Source: Verrucomicrobiota bacterium
GTDB lineage: Bacteria > Chlamydiota > Chlamydiia > Chlamydiales > Rhabdochlamydiaceae
Direction: 5' to 3'
DNA: 64,000 bases
Assembly: GCA_018239715.1 (NCBI GenBank)
Contig: JAFEGW010000016.1
Coordinates: 1-64,000 of the forward strand
The translations under genes and the position numbers were made by a program. Shown piece by piece: positions 17,301 to 26,174 of the stretch (the stretch's first letter is position 1; each line of letters starts with the position of its first letter). The notes beneath the pieces are model-generated. The model saw only the letters and a program-made list of their open reading frames with translations. It was not told the origin of the DNA and did not search any database.

Positions 17301-17303
17301 AAT

Positions 17304-18581
17304 ATGAATGAAGAAATCCTCAAAGCTCTATTAGATTGGAACCCCTGGATAGAGGGAGTATTTCCTAAGGAATTAGCTGGATTTAATCGAAAATATGAGC
17401 TGGAGGAATATCTTCAGATTCCTGAGGTTAAAGTCCTTGAAGGAGCAAGAAGGGTAGGGAAAAGTACCTTACTTTATCAGCTGATCGAAAAGCTGTTAGA
17501 AAAAAATCAGAGCGTTCTGTACATCAATTTTGAGGACGAGGTTTTAAAGAATTATACTTTAAATGAAATCGTCATTACCTTTCGTGAGAAAGGCGTCATT
17601 CAAAACCTTTTTATTGATGAGATTCAAAATTGCAAAGATTGGGTTTCTTTCATCAGAAAAGTTTATGATCGAAAAGAAATTCCGCAAATATGGATTAGTG
17701 GCTCCAATTCATCTTTTATTAAGAAAGAATTTGCCTCTCTTCTGACCGGTAGAAACATCACCATTAAAGTGTATCCCCTCGCTTTTGATGAATATTTGCA
17801 TTTCAAGTCTATGGAGGCGAAACTCCCTGTTTCTTCCCATAAAGAAACGGCCATCAAGAGGGAATTTATGCAATATATGGAAGTAGGTGCATTTCCTGCT
17901 GTAGTCCTAAGGCCTGTTTTGCAAAAAGAGCTTTTGATCAGTTATTTTGAGGACTTCATTTACAAAGACATTGCGGCTCGGCACGATGTCAATCTAGTGA
18001 AAATCAAAGAATTGGGCATTTACCTCGCAACCAATAGCGCTAAATCCTTTAGCTATAGAGGATGTGCTAGCGCGTTGGGAATGCATCCTCAAACGATTAT
18101 GGATTATTGCTCTTATTTCTATGAGATCTTCCTTTTTAGCGAGCTTTACAAATTTGATTATTCGTTAAAAAATCAGATCGGTAGCGACAAGAAGATCTAC
18201 ATCACTGATACAGGGCTTGCAAGTAGCATTTCTTTTCGATTATCCGAAGATCATGGCAGGATTTTAGAAAATGTTGTCTACAACGAGTTGCGGCGTCGAG
18301 GTCATGAGATCTATTTTCATAAACATAAATACGAATGTGATTTTCTCATCAAAAGAGAGCTTAAAATTGCCGCTGCCCTACAGGTGACCAAAACTCTACG
18401 CGATCCTGAAGTCAAACAACGAGAAATACGTGGAATAGCGGAAGCTATGCAAACTTACCAATTGAGCGAAGGTTTGATTCTTACACTCGATGAGGAAGGA
18501 TCTGAAGAGATTGCACATGAAAATCAGAAAATGCACATTAGAATCATGCCCACTTGGAAATGGCTCCTTTCAAAGGATTAA
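17304..18581 (+). CDS. AAA ATPase with DUF4143 C-terminal domain, 425 aa
   Basis: A standalone ATPase of the AAA_14/DUF4143 type. The P-loop is LEGARRVGKSTLL near residue 50, Walker B is LFIDEIQNCKDW, sensor 1 is IWISGSNSSF, and the second half carries the family's winged-helix-like region (MHPQTIMDYCSYFYEIF) and nuclease-fold-like end (NELRRRGHEIYFHKHKYECDFLI). Members are scattered across bacteria, often transferred between species and of unsettled function. It is flanked by two operator-like repeats, has no ribosome-binding site and may be leaderless. It converges with the LplT-like gene (four-base overlap). Confidence 0.88.
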   Translation: MNEEILKALLDWNPWIEGVFPKELAGFNRKYELEEYLQIPEVKVLEGARRVGKSTLLYQLIEKLLEKNQSVLYINFEDEVLKNYTLNEIVITFREKGVIQNLFIDEIQNCKDWVSFIRKVYDRKEIPQIWISGSNSSFIKKEFASLLTGRNITIKVYPLAFDEYLHFKSMEAKLPVSSHKETAIKREFMQYMEVGAFPAVVLRPVLQKELLISYFEDFIYKDIAARHDVNLVKIKELGIYLATNSAKSFSYRGCASALGMHPQTIMDYCSYFYEIFLFSELYKFDYSLKNQIGSDKKIYITDTGLASSISFRLSEDHGRILENVVYNELRRRGHEIYFHKHKYECDFLIKRELKIAAALQVTKTLRDPEVKQREIRGIAEAMQTYQLSEGLILTLDEEGSEEIAHENQKMHIRIMPTWKWLLSKD

Positions 18582-20314
18582 TTAGAAAAGGGGCCTTCTT
18601 GGAAGGTGATGTTGACATGCCGATGGGAAGTGTCGACATCGACATAGATAAATTTGGTGGTTTTCCCTTTGAAAAGATCGAACATGCGGCGAGAGCCGAC
18701 GAGATTTTCAGGCAATTTGTCGGTCTCGACGAGAATGCAGGGGTTCACAGCTTCATCTCTATCAGAGACCTCTTTGGCTTTTTCCAAAAGAGACTGTAAT
18801 GAATCATCGGACGGGACGAGCCGGACGGAGTAAAACAACCAATTAAACCAGGGGAAACGGCGTTTTGCACCTTGCCGGAGCAGAAGATAGGCATTAGGAG
18901 CCGCGCTGAGCAGAAGCATGGCTTTTTTCCAGCTAGCCCGTTGTAAAATTAAAATAGCACCGGGATTCTTTTCTAAGAGATTTTGGCCGTCGGTATGAAT
19001 GTGATTCAAGGGATGCAGAATATGGCGAGAAAAGAACGAGAGAGACAAGTCGGACAATCGTGAGATCACAAAAAGTGCCAGCAGCAGAGTAAAGCCTCCT
19101 GTGACTGCAAAGCCGATCGAAGGGGAGAGCCCTAAGATGGCGCTGTATAAGTAGAGAGCGCCTGAGGCCAAGAGTACACCGCAAAAACTGAGGAAATTGT
19201 TGGCAGCGATGATTTGTCCTCGTTTTTCATTGGGGCTGAAAAGCTGAACGAAGGAGTCGAATGGAACGATGAAAAGGCCTCCGAAAACTCCAATGCCTAC
19301 AAGTAGAAACACAACGGCGATCAGATGATGACGATAGACCCATAAGAGTAATAAAAGCAAAGCGATGAACAAAGCAGCAAAGCAAGATAGACCGAGTTCC
19401 ACTCTTTTTTTAGAGACTTTTCCGCCTAGATAGGCTCCGAGGACAATCCCAAAGGCCGTACTGAGGAAAAGGTATCCCCCTGCAATCTCGCTGAGATGGA
19501 GGGCCGAAATGGCATACGGAATGATATTGAGCTGGATGAAAGCGCCAATGAATAAAAAGTAGGCAGAGCCGCAGACGGCCACCAGCAGATGCTTTTGTGA
19601 CCGGCAGAAGACCAACGTAGAATAAATCTCTCTCACAAAAAGGAAATTCAATTTTTTATCGCTGCCTTGGGCCGGAGTATGCCGTATCCCGAAAGTGCTG
19701 ATAAAGCCTATGATGGCAATCATCAAGCAAAAGAAGGCGACAATCACATAGTTGCGCCCCGTCATCTCAGTGAGAAAGGAGGCTAAAAAAGTCCCAATAA
19801 TAATAGCTAAATAGGTGAAAGAGGTGATAAGGCCGTTGGCGCTGGGGACACGTTCTTTGGGGACCAGTTCCGAAATAATCGCATATTTAGGAGGTCCAAA
19901 AAGCGCGCTATGCGTCGACAGCATAAAGAGAAGAAGATAGCTTGCCCAGGCGCTCTTGGATGCAAAAGCAATCATGGCGAGCACCATCGTCCCCATCTCA
20001 ATCCCTTTGTACAGCATCATCAGCCGTTGTTTGCTAAAACGGTCGGCTAAAACTCCAGCGGTCGATGAAAATAATAAAAAAGGAATCACAAAAGTGGCCC
20101 CAATTTTTGCTAAAATAGTGCTAGCATGGGCTGTTCCTTTAAGATCGATCAGGAAGTAGGCAATCACAAGTTTGAAGATATTATCATTAAGAGCTCCCAT
20201 AAATTGAGCAATATTGAGAAAATGGAGAGAATGCTTATCAGGACGGGAAAATCCTGGCAGCTTAGAAAGAAAGTGATTCAATTTTACGAGTAGCGATTTT
20301 TTTAGGAATGCCAT
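18578..20314 (-). CDS. LplT/YgeD-like MFS transporter with a vestigial acyltransferase-like tail
   Basis: Residues about 30-430 form a 12-TM transporter like LplT (lysophospholipid flippase) and CT641/YgeD: LNIAQFMGALNDNIFKLV at the start, LFGPPKYAIISELVP in the loop after TM4. The last 140 residues are soluble and resemble the PlsC acyltransferase that follows LplT in Aas-type fusions (a FPWFNWLFYSVRLVPSDDS segment), but the catalytic NHxxxxD box is absent: the matching place reads LQRASWKKA. The tail therefore looks degenerate. The gene is divergent from recC with only 35 bases between starts. Confidence 0.82.
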   Translation of the reverse strand: MAFLKKSLLVKLNHFLSKLPGFSRPDKHSLHFLNIAQFMGALNDNIFKLVIAYFLIDLKGTAHASTILAKIGATFVIPFLLFSSTAGVLADRFSKQRLMMLYKGIEMGTMVLAMIAFASKSAWASYLLLFMLSTHSALFGPPKYAIISELVPKERVPSANGLITSFTYLAIIIGTFLASFLTEMTGRNYVIVAFFCLMIAIIGFISTFGIRHTPAQGSDKKLNFLFVREIYSTLVFCRSQKHLLVAVCGSAYFLFIGAFIQLNIIPYAISALHLSEIAGGYLFLSTAFGIVLGAYLGGKVSKKRVELGLSCFAALFIALLLLLLWVYRHHLIAVVFLLVGIGVFGGLFIVPFDSFVQLFSPNEKRGQIIAANNFLSFCGVLLASGALYLYSAILGLSPSIGFAVTGGFTLLLALFVISRLSDLSLSFFSRHILHPLNHIHTDGQNLLEKNPGAILILQRASWKKAMLLLSAAPNAYLLLRQGAKRRFPWFNWLFYSVRLVPSDDSLQSLLEKAKEVSDRDEAVNPCILVETDKLPENLVGSRRMFDLFKGKTTKFIYVDVDTSHRHVNITFQEGPFSN

Positions 20315-20349
20315 AAAAGTTACTGTAGCACGAAAGTTAAAACCTTGTT

Positions 20350-23208
20350 ATGAAAATTTTTGCTTCTAACCATCTTGAAGTCCTAGCGCAGGCTTTAAAA
20401 GAAGAGCTATTTCAGGGTCGGCCCTTGGATAAACGATGGGTCATTGTCCCTAATGAAAGGGTCAAACAAGATCTTTTTCTCCGGTTTGCTCACGACCCTC
20501 TTTTTCAAGTCGCGACGGGGTTTAAAATGATCACTTGGTGTGAAGCGCTCTGTCGTCTTTTCCCCGAGATACCGGCTCAGGCAGAGCTCTCCTTGAGAAT
20601 AGAAGCTGCTTTAAATGATTCACAAGAGGATGAGCTGCGGGCGTACTTGCAGCATGGAGGCCATCTAAGGAAAGCGGCTTTATGCGATAAGATGAGCAGC
20701 CTGTTTTTGCAGTATTTGACGCAGCCTGAAGAAAAACTGTCGGCCTGGCTAGAAAAGTCAGGATGGCAGCAAACACTATGGCGGGCTGTTTTCGGAAGTA
20801 GCATGCCTTGGAAAAACACCTTTTTTTTCGAAGGATCGGTCTACCTTTTCCATCCTTCTCAATGCTCTCCCTATCAGCTTGAGGCCTTCAAAAAAATGAA
20901 CGTGACCTGTTTTTTGTTTTCGCCATGCGCCATGTACTGGGGAGATTTCCAAACCTTCCGAGAGCAGGGATTTTTATTAAAAAGAACTCAGCCTAGAGCA
21001 CGCAAAGAACTCTCTCAATATTTTCAAACCCAGCATCCCCTGCTTGCGAATTGGGGCCGCAAAGGAAGGGAGCTTTTAAGTTATTTTGAAGATGATCAGT
21101 GGCTGGATGTTTACGAGGAGCCGCAAAAAAGCTCTCTTTTAACCGCGCTTCAGACAGAGATGCTGACATTATCAATCATGGACAAATCCCCCGATGATTC
21201 CATGCAGATCCATTCCGCGCCTTCTAAGCTTCGGGAGGTGGAAGCCGTCTGGGAGATCATCCAACGGCTTCCGTTCGAGCCTCACGAGATTTTAGTTCTT
21301 GCGCCCTCGATGCATCCCTATGCCGCCGCCGTGGAACTGGTTTTCCGGCAAAGGGGAGGCCCTTATGATTTCGCGATCTTTTGTTTAGAGGCCCGCTCCA
21401 AGAGCCCTCTCATGCAAGGGCTCGAATATCTTTTGGACCTGCCCCGCTTTAGATTTTCTAAAGAGTCGATAGAGAAACTTCTTTTTTGCCCCCCCTTCTT
21501 AAAAAAATTCAACTTTGAGATCGAAGAAGTCCACCGCCTTGAAAAATGGATAAAGGAGGTGCATGTCCGGTATGATTTGAAAGGAGACCATGCCGGAACA
21601 TGGGAGGCGGGGCTCCAGCGGATGGTTGCAGCGTTAGTGGCAGCGACACGCGAAGGCCACCTCAGTATCGAATTTTCACAGGCCGATCTGCTCAGCCGCT
21701 GGATCGAAGTGGTCCAACTTTTTCAGCAGGAATTAAAAGTCATTATTGAAGAGGGCAAACTCACTTTAAAAGAATGGGCTAAAACCTTGCGCGACTTAAC
21801 CGGCAAGTTTTTTGCCGTCGATCCTGATGATGAATTAGTCCACGAATTTGAGAAGCTGCAGCACATGCAGGCCGAAGGACTTTTCCCTTTTTCGAGCATT
21901 GAAAGGATTTTGAAAAGCTTGTTTCAGCAAAAGACGGGAGCGGTGCAGGGCTCGCACTTGCAAGCCGTGCGGTTTGCTTCTTTAGAAAAAGGGGCCTTAA
22001 TCCCTGCCAAGGCGATCATTTTGATGGGCATGGAAGAAGGAAACTTTCCTCGGCAAGATTCCCCCTCTTCCTTACAGCAAATCCCTCTTCCGAGCCGTAG
22101 TGAAGAAGATAAATATCTTTTCTTAGAAGCCCTTTGCAGTGCGCGCGAAAAATTTATCATGACATATGTGAGACTTCACCCAGAAGATGGAAAAAGCCAA
22201 AAAGCTTGTCCCCTGGTAGAAGAGCTTAGCCATTATGCTCATCTCAAGGCCCACGATCACCCTTTTTCTCCGTTTGATCCAGCCTATTTTCAAGGGGAAG
22301 GGTTTCCCAGTTACTCCCAGCAGCATTTCGAAACAGCGCTTCAGAAAAAGCGCAGTGCTAGCGTCAAAGGGATTCCTATTTTGCCCGCAATGCCTTTGTC
22401 CAGCTTTGATATCCGTATGCTTCGCAAGCTGGCCCGCCATCCCTTGCAATATTTTTTCGAAAATAGGTTAGGGATAGATTTTGAGTGGAAAGAGAGCGAC
22501 GGTGAATTTGTTCTTTCTCCTTTGGAAATGGCACGATTAAGAAAAGCATCTTTGAAGAGGCCTTTAAACGAGCTTCTCCATGAGATGCAGCAAGAAGGCA
22601 AACTCCCTGTAGGCACTTTCACAAAAGTCGCGATCCAAAAGGTTAAAAATGAAATCGAAACCTATCATGAAATGCTGGCCCAGTTGAATGTTCGCCCTGA
22701 AGAAATCTATTCCATCGAACTCAAAACTTCTTGCACTCAGCCTACTCAAATCGATTCTCAAACATGGATCTATCCTACTCTCCATATTCAAGATGTGGTG
22801 ATCCAAGGAAGAATCGATGAACTTTGCCCCCAAGGACTCCTCGTACACGGGGATGAATCGCTGGCAGATCAGTTGAAAGCTTGGCCCCTTTATCTCATCG
22901 CCAGCCATTTAAACCTTTCTCCTAGCCTTCTTCTGACCAAGAAAGGAAAAATAAGCGAGCTGAAGATCGCAGATTCCAAAACAGCGCTCCAGCAATATAT
23001 CGATTACGCCAAGAAAGCGCTATGCATCCCATCTCCGCTGCACCCGAAATGGGCGCGCGGAATTTTCAAAGAAGGGAAGATTCCTCCCATGACCGAGGAA
23101 GATGACATCCTTCAATGGGCTGAATCCCGCAACTTGCTCCCTCCGTCCGATATTTGGGTCGAGACCTGGAATCCCACTCTTCAGGAGGTGTTCCATGAGC
23201 TCCTTTGA
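20350..23208 (+). CDS. recC: Exodeoxyribonuclease V subunit RecC
   Basis: The chi-recognition and scaffold subunit of RecBCD, which processes double-strand breaks for RecA. At 952 residues it is shorter than the E. coli protein (about 1120). It has a dead helicase architecture; recognisable stretches are IILMGMEEGNFPRQD, MPLSSFDIRMLRKLARHPLQYFFENRLG in the C-terminal part and WPLYLIASHLNLSP. The ATG at 20350 opens the recC-recB-recD operon; recB overlaps its 3' end by 14 bases. Confidence 0.92.
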   Translation: MKIFASNHLEVLAQALKEELFQGRPLDKRWVIVPNERVKQDLFLRFAHDPLFQVATGFKMITWCEALCRLFPEIPAQAELSLRIEAALNDSQEDELRAYLQHGGHLRKAALCDKMSSLFLQYLTQPEEKLSAWLEKSGWQQTLWRAVFGSSMPWKNTFFFEGSVYLFHPSQCSPYQLEAFKKMNVTCFLFSPCAMYWGDFQTFREQGFLLKRTQPRARKELSQYFQTQHPLLANWGRKGRELLSYFEDDQWLDVYEEPQKSSLLTALQTEMLTLSIMDKSPDDSMQIHSAPSKLREVEAVWEIIQRLPFEPHEILVLAPSMHPYAAAVELVFRQRGGPYDFAIFCLEARSKSPLMQGLEYLLDLPRFRFSKESIEKLLFCPPFLKKFNFEIEEVHRLEKWIKEVHVRYDLKGDHAGTWEAGLQRMVAALVAATREGHLSIEFSQADLLSRWIEVVQLFQQELKVIIEEGKLTLKEWAKTLRDLTGKFFAVDPDDELVHEFEKLQHMQAEGLFPFSSIERILKSLFQQKTGAVQGSHLQAVRFASLEKGALIPAKAIILMGMEEGNFPRQDSPSSLQQIPLPSRSEEDKYLFLEALCSAREKFIMTYVRLHPEDGKSQKACPLVEELSHYAHLKAHDHPFSPFDPAYFQGEGFPSYSQQHFETALQKKRSASVKGIPILPAMPLSSFDIRMLRKLARHPLQYFFENRLGIDFEWKESDGEFVLSPLEMARLRKASLKRPLNELLHEMQQEGKLPVGTFTKVAIQKVKNEIETYHEMLAQLNVRPEEIYSIELKTSCTQPTQIDSQTWIYPTLHIQDVVIQGRIDELCPQGLLVHGDESLADQLKAWPLYLIASHLNLSPSLLLTKKGKISELKIADSKTALQQYIDYAKKALCIPSPLHPKWARGIFKEGKIPPMTEEDDILQWAESRNLLPPSDIWVETWNPTLQEVFHELL

Positions 23209-26170
23209 TATTTTATCGCGTGCAACACCGCTGCAGCGCCGGCTTTTTTTAGAGGCCTCCGCAGGGACAGGAAAAACATTTACGATCGAGCATTTGATGG
23301 TCCGGCTTTTATTAGAGACCGATTTGACCCTTGAGCAGATTCTGGTGGTGACATTTACAAGGGCGGCCACTCGCGAGCTCAAGGTGCGAATCCGAGCTAA
23401 TTTAGAGAAAACATTGTCCGGAGATCAACCCTTTGATTATTTGACCGGACTCACCGATCAGCAGCGGGATAAAATTAAAACAGCGCTCCTCACCTTTGAA
23501 CGGGCGCAGATTTTTACAATTCATGGTTTTTGCCATCGTCTGCTGCAAGAATTTGCGTTCGAGGCCTTTGTCGGTTTAGAACTTCAGGAGTGGGAGGAGA
23601 AAGAAGAAAAATGGGCCCTTTTGCAATTTTTGCGGACATCCCATCATTTAACCCCCCAGCAAATGAAACGGCTGCTCGGCTTTTTCCGCCATGATATCGA
23701 TAAGCTGGTGGAAAAGCTTTTATCTATTTCTGAAACAGCATCGGCCCCTGCTTCTGCCGAGATGCTGCTCGTCGAGGCAAATGAAAAACTCTCTAGGATT
23801 TCTTCTTTTGCCGTCGCGCAGGAATTCGAGAGAATCCGGACTCACTATAAAGGAATGACCTCGGCCGATTTCTCCTTACAGGCCGCTGTTCTTGAAGGGG
23901 CTCTTCAAAGAGGGCATCTGCTTTTAGAAGAGTGGGACCGTTTGATCGGGGAAGAAGATATCTTTTTAGAAGGAATCGAGCCCGGCAATCTTAAAGCCCG
24001 CAGCAAGTTCACCGGCTGCACTTCTATGGAGCATTTACGCCAAGCTCTGCTCCCTCTGCTAGAGACAGCTCGAAGCCCTCGTAAAATCTTGCAACTCTTG
24101 AGCGCGGCATGGCTAGAGCAGCGCAAGAAACTGTCCAGGCTCTACGAAAAAGTCTCTCCGGATGATCTTCTAAAAATGGTGCAGGAGAGGCTTTCCAAGC
24201 CCTCTTTCGTCGAAGAAGTTCGAAAAAAATATCAAGCTGTCATCGTCGATGAATTCCAAGATACAGATCCTGTGCAGTGGAAAATTTTCGAGGCTTTATT
24301 TTTTACGGACTCTTCTAAGTCTATTTATCTAGTAGGCGATCCCAAACAGTCGATTTACGCATTCCGTCAAGCCGATATTTATACCTTTTTAGAAGCTGCT
24401 AAAGGATTTGATATCCATCAAAAAGCCATGCTCACGACAAACTACCGTTCGACCGAAGGGCTTTTAAGTTCTTTAAACCGTCTTCTTTGCACTAAGCCTT
24501 GGCTGGACCTTCCCAAGCTGCAGCAAACACTCGATGTCGCTCCCTCTCGTGCAGCAAAAACAGGAGAAGGAGAGCTTTGCTTCATGGTCGCAGAAGGCGA
24601 GGCGGCTGGAAAAAGATGGCCGACTGCTGAAATGGAGCAAAAGTTTTTTTCTTTTATCATGCATGAAATTCACCGGCTTCATTTAGATCCCAGAGAAATC
24701 GCGATCCTTGTCAAGGACCGCTACCAGGCGCTCCGTGTAAAAAATGCTTTGGAGAAGTGGCAATTCCCTTGTGTACTTTATCGGAGCGCTAGCTTAGGGG
24801 ATTCCATTGCCATCGATCTTCTAGAAGAACTGATCGACGCATGCCATGGCGTTGATCCGCTTTCTTCGATGAAGAAAGTCCTTCTCGGACCTTTTGTCAG
24901 GATGCCGATCGAAGAAATGACCGACGAACGTGTATTTCAAGCGAAAGGACTCTTTGCTGAGCTTGCTGAAACCTGGCTAGAGAAGGGGTTTGCGGCTTTT
25001 CTCGCGAGTTTTTTACAAACGAGATGGGGGTCGTCGTCTGTTTTGCAGAATCTTAGCAAGGAAGATGCTTTCTATGATGATTTCCTGCAGATCGTGGAGA
25101 AAGTGCTCTACATTCAAGATCCCCACCAAATGGTCCAGACATTGCGACTTCTAAAAGCCCAAGAAACAGAAGAACGCATCTCGGCCCATCCGCATGGAAT
25201 TCAAATCATGACCATTCATGCGAGTAAGGGGCTTGAGTTTGAGACGGTCTTTGCACTCGGCCTCGCCTCCAGGACGCCTTTAGAAGATAAGCCGGACGAC
25301 CATCTCAAAGAGCTCGATGCAGAAAAAATGAGGCAGCTATATGTCGCCCTTACCCGCGCAAAAAAACGGCTTTACATTCCTCTTATCCCCCAGCAAAATA
25401 GCTGCTCTCTTCAACTGGGCGAAGCTTCACCCATTGAACTTTTTTGGGAAAGAGCGGCGCCTGATCTGAGCTCTTTCTCTCATGTTTATTTGAATCAAAT
25501 CGCCTTTGACCTGAAGCCTTACTTGGAGCAAAGCTGCCCCCCCTTAATTCCACCGCCCGCTCGAAGCCTCTTCTTCAAGCCTCTTTTTCTCCAATCATTC
25601 ACCTCCCTAGCTCAAACTTCTGGAGAAAGAAAACCGGTGGAGGAGCAGGAAATCCCTGCGGGCGCTGAAACCGGTATTGTTGTGCATCGAATTTTTGAGA
25701 GATTCTTTGATGAGCCTGCGGATCTCGAGCTGATCGTGCGTCAGGAAATCCAAGGATCCCACTTAGAGGCCTTTGAAGCGGCCATCCTCACCATGATCCG
25801 CCAAGCGCTGGATCTGCCCTTAGAGGGTTTTGCTCTGCGGGATTTAGATCGGAATAAAACAATCACTGAAATGGAGTTTCTTTTCCCCGCCGACGGCGTT
25901 TCTTTAAAAGGGTTTATCGATTTGTATTTCGAGCATAACGGCAAATTCTATTTGATTGATTGGAAAACCAACGTTCTTGAAAACTATTCACCTGAAAGCG
26001 TCGAAAAAGCCATGATCGAGCATGATTATCTGCTGCAAGGAAAAATCTATGCCACGGCTTTGACCCGCTACTTGAATTTGTATGGCCGCTTCTCATCCTT
26101 CGGAGGTGTCTTTTTCCTTTTTGTCCGCGGCCCGGCTGCCTACCACTTTTTTCCAGGAAAACTAGGATAG
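23195..26170 (+). CDS. recB: Exodeoxyribonuclease V subunit RecB
   Basis: The helicase-nuclease subunit. Residues start MSSFDILSRATPLQRR and show the UvrD-type motifs in order: LEASAGTGKTFTIEHL (I), VTFTRAATRELK (Ia), VDEFQDTDPVQW (II), VGDPKQSIYAFRQAD (III), TTNYRS (IV), MTIHASKGLEF (V), LYVALTRAK (VI). The C-terminal nuclease has GFIDLYFEHNGKFYLIDWKTN with the metal-binding Asp and DWK. It is 991 residues, shorter than E. coli RecB. The start at 23195 follows AGGAGGTG; the open frame reaches 93 bases further upstream, inside recC. Confidence 0.95.
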   Translation: MSSFDILSRATPLQRRLFLEASAGTGKTFTIEHLMVRLLLETDLTLEQILVVTFTRAATRELKVRIRANLEKTLSGDQPFDYLTGLTDQQRDKIKTALLTFERAQIFTIHGFCHRLLQEFAFEAFVGLELQEWEEKEEKWALLQFLRTSHHLTPQQMKRLLGFFRHDIDKLVEKLLSISETASAPASAEMLLVEANEKLSRISSFAVAQEFERIRTHYKGMTSADFSLQAAVLEGALQRGHLLLEEWDRLIGEEDIFLEGIEPGNLKARSKFTGCTSMEHLRQALLPLLETARSPRKILQLLSAAWLEQRKKLSRLYEKVSPDDLLKMVQERLSKPSFVEEVRKKYQAVIVDEFQDTDPVQWKIFEALFFTDSSKSIYLVGDPKQSIYAFRQADIYTFLEAAKGFDIHQKAMLTTNYRSTEGLLSSLNRLLCTKPWLDLPKLQQTLDVAPSRAAKTGEGELCFMVAEGEAAGKRWPTAEMEQKFFSFIMHEIHRLHLDPREIAILVKDRYQALRVKNALEKWQFPCVLYRSASLGDSIAIDLLEELIDACHGVDPLSSMKKVLLGPFVRMPIEEMTDERVFQAKGLFAELAETWLEKGFAAFLASFLQTRWGSSSVLQNLSKEDAFYDDFLQIVEKVLYIQDPHQMVQTLRLLKAQETEERISAHPHGIQIMTIHASKGLEFETVFALGLASRTPLEDKPDDHLKELDAEKMRQLYVALTRAKKRLYIPLIPQQNSCSLQLGEASPIELFWERAAPDLSSFSHVYLNQIAFDLKPYLEQSCPPLIPPPARSLFFKPLFLQSFTSLAQTSGERKPVEEQEIPAGAETGIVVHRIFERFFDEPADLELIVRQEIQGSHLEAFEAAILTMIRQALDLPLEGFALRDLDRNKTITEMEFLFPADGVSLKGFIDLYFEHNGKFYLIDWKTNVLENYSPESVEKAMIEHDYLLQGKIYATALTRYLNLYGRFSSFGGVFFLFVRGPAAYHFFPGKLG

Positions 26171-26174
26171 GTTT

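Noticed and set aside
23102-23194. Upstream extension of recB
   Set aside because: These codons lie inside recC and do not match RecB; the ATG at 23195 follows a near-perfect Shine-Dalgarno sequence.
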